Below are positions 32,482 to 35,266 of a DNA stretch of 35,266 nucleotides, one piece after another. The DNA lies in assembly GCA_964517355.1 (NCBI GenBank), contig CAZFCK010000021.1, positions 1-35,266 on the forward strand, written 5' to 3'. This stretch comes from CAZFCK01 sp964517355 (GTDB lineage Bacteria; Desulfobacterota; Desulfovibrionia; Desulfovibrionales; Desulfovibrionaceae). The notes beneath the pieces were generated by a model, which had not been told where the DNA came from, did not search any database, and worked only from the letters and a program-made list of their open reading frames with translations. A program made the position numbers and the translations under genes. How positions within the stretch are numbered: the first letter of the stretch is position 1; every line of letters begins with the position of its first letter.

Positions 32482-33540
32482 TCAGCCCAGTTTGATGATC
32501 AGGGCATGAGCCAGGGATATGCGCTTGGAAAGCATTTGTTTATGTTCCTTGGCAATGGCAAGGCTGGCGTAGGAGCCGATCATCACTCTGTGCCACACGC
32601 CCTTGGCCCCAAGATGCACGGCCTTCACCCAGGCTTCCACTCCTCGAGCGGACAATTGCTCCGCCCTGTGTTCGGCTTGCGCCGCATTCGCCCAGGAACT
32701 TTCCTGAATGGCGTATGCCCGGGAAGCGTGCGTGGCCGCACGCGGGGGCACCCTGGATTCCTTGGTCCGCATCTGCTCAGATGCAGCCTGTTGTACGGCA
32801 GGTGTAAAAGAAACGGCCTGTTGCGCCAATGTGGGACGCATGGCGGGAGCGGCGCCGGGAGAAACCAGGCTTTCCAGGCAGCGATCAGCCAAAAGCGCCG
32901 CGCCCGTTGAGGTCACATGCACCCCATCGTCGGCGCGCAATCGCACGCGCCCCTCATGGCTGGGGGCGTATTGCACATAGCGTCCGTTCGCATCCGCAAG
33001 CGTGGCTCCTGAATCGATAAAAAAACAAGCGGAGTTTCGCTCCAACTGTAGTTTGACGACCTGATTGATATGCCGTACCGCCGCATTCAAATCGTCACGC
33101 CCCATAATTGGAGCGCCCATCCAATGAATCGCCACATGGGGGGAATGACGCCGCGCAATGTCCACCAATCTTTGCACACGGCGCGCATATTCCCTGTTCC
33201 AGGCCTGAGTGGCAAACCGTACGTTTTCAACACCATTATCCAGGCTTTTAAAATCGTTCGTTCCAAGCATGATTACCAGCACATCCGGACGATACCTGCG
33301 GCTCAGCCTGTCGAGCTGCGTCTCCCAGTCGTAAAAATCCGGTCGCGCCAAACCGCTGGACACCTTGCCCTGGCGATGCAATTGCACATCCGGCCGCAGG
33401 GAATAATAACGCTCAAGCTGCTCTCCAAGCGGAATGGAGAGCGAATCGCCCACCACCAACATGGTTTCACGCGCCGATGCCGGCGCTCCAAGACAGCTGC
33501 ATATGCATCCGGCGATAAGCAAAACGAGGATATGACGCAT
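32482..33540 (-). CDS. DUF459 SGNH/GDSL hydrolase with C-terminal SPOR domain
   Basis: An exported esterase-type protein of 352 residues. The N-terminus is a signal peptide (MRHILVLLIAGCICSC...), with either a lipobox-like LIAGC (cysteine 12) or cleavage after APASA (23). The SGNH motifs are GDSLS (S33), G63, GTND (N95) and DDGVH (D205, H208). DUF459 relatives act in cell-envelope polysaccharide acylation. After a Pro/Ala/Gln-rich linker (225-275), residues about 276-337 have the SPOR pattern (YAIQ...AEQLSARGVEAW...VMIGSYASLAIAKEHKQML), which in other proteins binds denuded peptidoglycan at the division site. The ATG at 33540 follows AGGAGGGGGG. Confidence 0.85.
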   Translation of the reverse strand: MRHILVLLIAGCICSCLGAPASARETMLVVGDSLSIPLGEQLERYYSLRPDVQLHRQGKVSSGLARPDFYDWETQLDRLSRRYRPDVLVIMLGTNDFKSLDNGVENVRFATQAWNREYARRVQRLVDIARRHSPHVAIHWMGAPIMGRDDLNAAVRHINQVVKLQLERNSACFFIDSGATLADANGRYVQYAPSHEGRVRLRADDGVHVTSTGAALLADRCLESLVSPGAAPAMRPTLAQQAVSFTPAVQQAASEQMRTKESRVPPRAATHASRAYAIQESSWANAAQAEHRAEQLSARGVEAWVKAVHLGAKGVWHRVMIGSYASLAIAKEHKQMLSKRISLAHALIIKLG

Positions 33541-33617
33541 AACCCCCCTCCTCATGTAGTTACCTTAGCAAAAAGGGGCGCTCCAGCCCATTGCCGAGAG
33601 CATTTTCACTTCTCAAC

Positions 33618-33668
33618 AGGTTTGTCTCCGGCAGCTTAAGAACCTTTTGAAATAAGGTTCTTAATAAT
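33618..33668. repeat. Family C stem-loop repeat, copy C2
   Basis: AGGTTTGTCTCCGGCAGCTT, then hairpin AGAACCTT...AAGGTTCT and AATA. It matches C1 (9604-9652) with a compensated change in the stem. It lies 78 bp upstream of the DUF459 gene. Confidence 0.7.
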
Positions 33669-34256
33669 CTAAAAAACCCTTTAATTTTGCTAGGTTATCG
33701 GTATTCATAAATTTTGGATTTAATATTCGCGGATCCAAGGGGGCGTTCTCCCCTCAAACTGCACCCTTTTAAAATTGCTCTACTCTCAGAGCCCCTCGGT
33801 TCCCCGGTTCACTGCCAAAACCATGACTATCGCCATCTTTCAGATTCATAGCCGCAAACAACTCTGTTCTCATTCATAACGCCTTACAATAATGATTTAT
33901 GTTCAAGTCGTTACAGGCATGCTCTTTATCTGGTGCTACGCACTACGCTTGAGGAATTCCGCTCACAACCAAAAACGCATCATGGTGAATTAGGAAGCAA
34001 CAACCGTGCCGCCCATACAGATTAATGAAGAGGGTTGAAATCGTCACACAAGGTGCTTATGACATGCGTAAGGATATGCGCCAACGATACGCAGCTGCAT
34101 CCGTCTTCCCGAACGGTATTTTATCCTCTTTCGCGCCGTTTACACCCGGACCCCGTCATCATTCTTCCGCATCTAGCTACCGGGGAGCGGCAAAGGAACG
34201 CATTGACCTTTTATCATCAATGAGAAACAGAGGACTTCGAGACCGTCGCTCGTCAG

Positions 34257-34359
34257 TAGCGCATTTCGCCTTGAAACAAGGCCTGCAACTGAAACAATAT
34301 CCTATTGTTTCAGTAAAAGGCATAAGAGCATCCCAACCTTTTCAAGGTGAATATGCTCT
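34257..34359 (-). repeat. Family B repeat, complete copy B5
   Basis: Reversed copy. On the minus strand GAGCAT...ATGCTC encloses CCTTGAAAAGG. The middle stem is a perfect 12 bp, ACTGAAACAATA/TATTGTTTCAGT, and the third hairpin is CCTTGTTTCAAGG. Stem changes relative to B3 are compensated on both arms. Confidence 0.88.
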
Positions 34360-34379
34360 CAAAGGAGAGTCTCCACTCC

Positions 34380-34577
34380 ATGTACGTCACCGAATGCCCC
34401 CGTTGTGGCCGGAAAATCGGGCCGCATGAAGTCTATTGTAAAAAATGCCTGCGTGCTTATGGACGCCCTGTGGGCGCTTTGGAAAGCCACCGTGGACTCC
34501 ATCTCGTCTACACGGTGCTTCTGGTGCTGGCTAATTTGGGGCTGATTCTCTATCTTTTTTGGCGCTCTTACTTGTAA
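34380..34577 (+). CDS. Small zinc-ribbon membrane protein, function unknown
   Basis: A 65-residue protein. The N-terminus has a zinc ribbon, CPRCGRK...CKKC, and the C-terminus a single membrane helix (VYTVLLVLANLGLILYLFW). The ATG at 34380 follows GGAG by about 13 nt. Alternative in-frame starts (GTG 34347, ATG 34353) lie inside family B copy B5 and are less likely, though a purine-rich AAGGTGA precedes them. It is isolated from other genes, with family A copy A6 28 bp downstream. Function unknown. Confidence 0.65.
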   Translation: MYVTECPRCGRKIGPHEVYCKKCLRAYGRPVGALESHRGLHLVYTVLLVLANLGLILYLFWRSYL

Positions 34578-34604
34578 AACCTCTTCCCATTTCCAGTTTA
34601 TGCA

Positions 34605-34768
34605 ACTCGACTTTTCGAGTAAGGTGCGTGCTATAACATCTCGCATTTTATTGTAAAAACAAAGATGAAGCAGTCGTATTCCGGCGTCCAGAGGCCTCTC
34701 CTGGTCGTCATACTGGCGCGAAAGACCGCGACTTTATTCTTTTTTCCTTTTAACCCGAAAGCCGTAGG
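34605..34768 (+). repeat. Family A repeat, complete copy A6 (diverged)
   Basis: Left end ACTCGACTTTTCGAGT, itself a small hairpin, and right end CCGAAAGCCGTAGG. The first hairpin reads CCAGAGGCCTCTCCTGG, with one mismatch and one G-T pair. It is the most diverged copy, 28 bp after the zinc-ribbon gene. Confidence 0.85.
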
Positions 34769-34808
34769 TAATGCCATTTCCCATTTCTAATTTTATTTAT
34801 GAAAACTT

Positions 34809-34845
34809 CCGGGGGGAAACCTTTTGAAAAAGGTTCTCCCCCCGG
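34809..34845. repeat. G-rich hairpin near the insertion sequence
   Basis: CCGGGGGGAAACCTTTT pairs with AAAAGGTTCTCCCCCCGG around a single G, with one mismatched pair. Similar hairpins occur in partial form at 19137-19193 and 33738-33754. It could terminate transcription entering the transposase gene, although no T run follows. Confidence 0.6.
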
Positions 34846-34861
34846 ACCCCCTTTCCAAATA

Positions 34862-34929
34862 CCATGTTGGCCTCAACTAGGCTAAGAGTTGGTCATCACA
34901 TTCAATTCTAACCAAGGAGACCAACATGG
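34862..34929 (+). promoter_or_regulatory. Fold-back structure sequestering the transposase start codon
   Basis: CCATGTTGG (34862-34870) is the exact inverted complement of CCAACATGG (34921-34929), which contains the ATG of the transposase. A smaller stem, CAACT (34874-34878) with AGTTG (34887-34891), lies inside. RNA entering from outside would fold and hide the start codon, a known way for insertion sequences to limit transposase expression. Confidence 0.5.
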
Positions 34930-35266
34930 CAGGCAAGAAGCTATCAGAAATGAAATCGTTTGTAGATAGTTATCCCCATCACCGCGTGCATTTGGGCGTG
35001 GATGTGCATAAGCTTTCTTACCACGTGGCCGTATTACGTGCTGACGGCTGCACAGCGACCATGGTTTTGCCCGCCGATCCCATGTGTGTGCTCAAGCTTA
35101 TCGATAATCTCGGCGCGCCCGTCGCAGCGGTGGCCTACGAGAGCGGTCCCACTGGCTTTGGCCTCGCGCGCACTTTGCAGGCCGCCGGCCATCGCGTCAT
35201 TGTCGCGGCGGCTAGCCGTATCCCACGCAAACCCGCGCCTGGGGCCAAAACAGACAGCCTCGACTG
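34926..35266 (+). mobile_element. IS110-family transposase, 5' part (runs off window)
   Basis: The first 113 codons of a DEDD recombinase. The ATG at 34926 follows AAGGAG. Residues about 24-37 (LGVDVHKLSYHVAV) hold the first catalytic Asp of the RuvC-like fold. Residues about 70-112 contain YESGPTGFGLARTLQAAGH, followed by RIPRKPAPGAKTDSLD, the most recognisable IS110/IS116/IS902 block with the Glu and Asp residues of the active site. The C-terminal serine domain lies outside the window. No frameshift is seen. IS110 elements insert with the help of a bridge RNA encoded next to the gene; I cannot locate one with confidence here. Confidence 0.9.

Larger units (their letters stand above)
33541..34379. 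other. Gene-free, repeat-bearing stretch
   Basis: The 839 bp hold a family C hairpin (33618-33668), a G-rich hairpin AGGGGGCGTTCTCCCCT (33738-33754), and a reversed family B element (34257-34359). Reading frames here (for example 34025-34429) run into the repeat and match nothing I know. The middle (33760-34250) may be decayed sequence; I recognise no gene. Confidence 0.55.
34578..34925. other. Gap between the zinc-ribbon gene and the transposase
   Basis: The 348 bp consist of family A copy A6, a G-rich hairpin (34809-34845), and the transposase leader with an inverted repeat around its start codon. No gene seen. The outer boundary of the insertion sequence cannot be fixed without its other end. 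Confidence 0.6.

Noticed and set aside
34025..34429. 134-codon open frame before the zinc-ribbon gene
   Set aside because: It crosses family B copy B5 and overlaps the zinc-ribbon gene in another frame; composition and sequence look non-coding.
1..35266. CRISPR array
   Set aside because: The repeats are dispersed over the window, in both orientations and without regular spacers.
1..35266. tRNA or rRNA genes
   Set aside because: Fragments such as GGTTCACTGCC near 33808 recall a T-arm, but no cloverleaf can be drawn and no rRNA sequence is recognised.

Overview
The window is chromosomal DNA of a moderately GC-rich Gram-negative bacterium. The best guess is a Desulfovibrio-type sulfate reducer (Desulfovibrionales). 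This rests on the gene families present, on GC-rich hairpin repeats whose false translations read like RARTTTRGGPWTPE, and on G-rich hairpins of the type GGGGGAAACCTTTTGAAAAAGG. It is inference, because no rRNA, tRNA or clade-diagnostic gene is present.

Layout. (1) 202-3485, + strand: a zinc-uptake operon znuA-znuC-znuB-zur, with a palindromic operator candidate just upstream and a repeat composite inserted between znuA and znuC. (2) 3471-12272, - strand: a type VI secretion spike island read vgrG, DUF2169/pentapeptide fusion, pentapeptide protein, DUF3540 protein, PAAR-like DUF4150 protein, with no sheath, baseplate or obvious toxin gene. (3) 12453-19098, + strand: a dipeptide ABC importer (binding protein, two permeases, two ATPases) ending in an M55 D-aminopeptidase, as expected for salvage of D-amino-acid or murein peptides. 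(4) 19265-22518, - strand: a secreted four-repeat protein, a ClpX-like AAA+ ATPase without several ClpX hallmarks, and a threonine aldolase whose terminator lies in the ATPase leader. (5) 22917-27054: wecB, a family-2 glycosyltransferase with a LAB_N-like membrane partner, a tiny membrane protein on the other strand, and lysA. (6) 27416-31956: two radical SAM enzymes behind a very good sigma-54 promoter, facing two paralogous SAM methyltransferases. (7) 32482-35266: a DUF459 SGNH hydrolase with a SPOR domain, a repeat-rich stretch, a small zinc-ribbon membrane protein, and the 5' part of an IS110-type transposase cut by the window edge.

Between the genes lie dispersed structured repeats. Family A (six copies, about 164 bp, terminal inverted repeats, two GC-rich hairpins) looks like a MITE. 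Family B (three full and two partial copies, about 104 bp, three hairpins) and family C (two copies) are other stem-loop elements. Several stems change on both arms at once between copies, so the structures seem conserved. One partial B copy supplies the last codons of znuA, and B sits directly against A at two places.

The observations most worth following are the covarying repeat families, the 7-residue periodicity of the VgrG tail, the ClpX-like ATPase without the usual pore and ClpP-docking loops and with a terminator in its leader, the sigma-54-driven radical SAM locus, and the spike island without a recognisable toxin.
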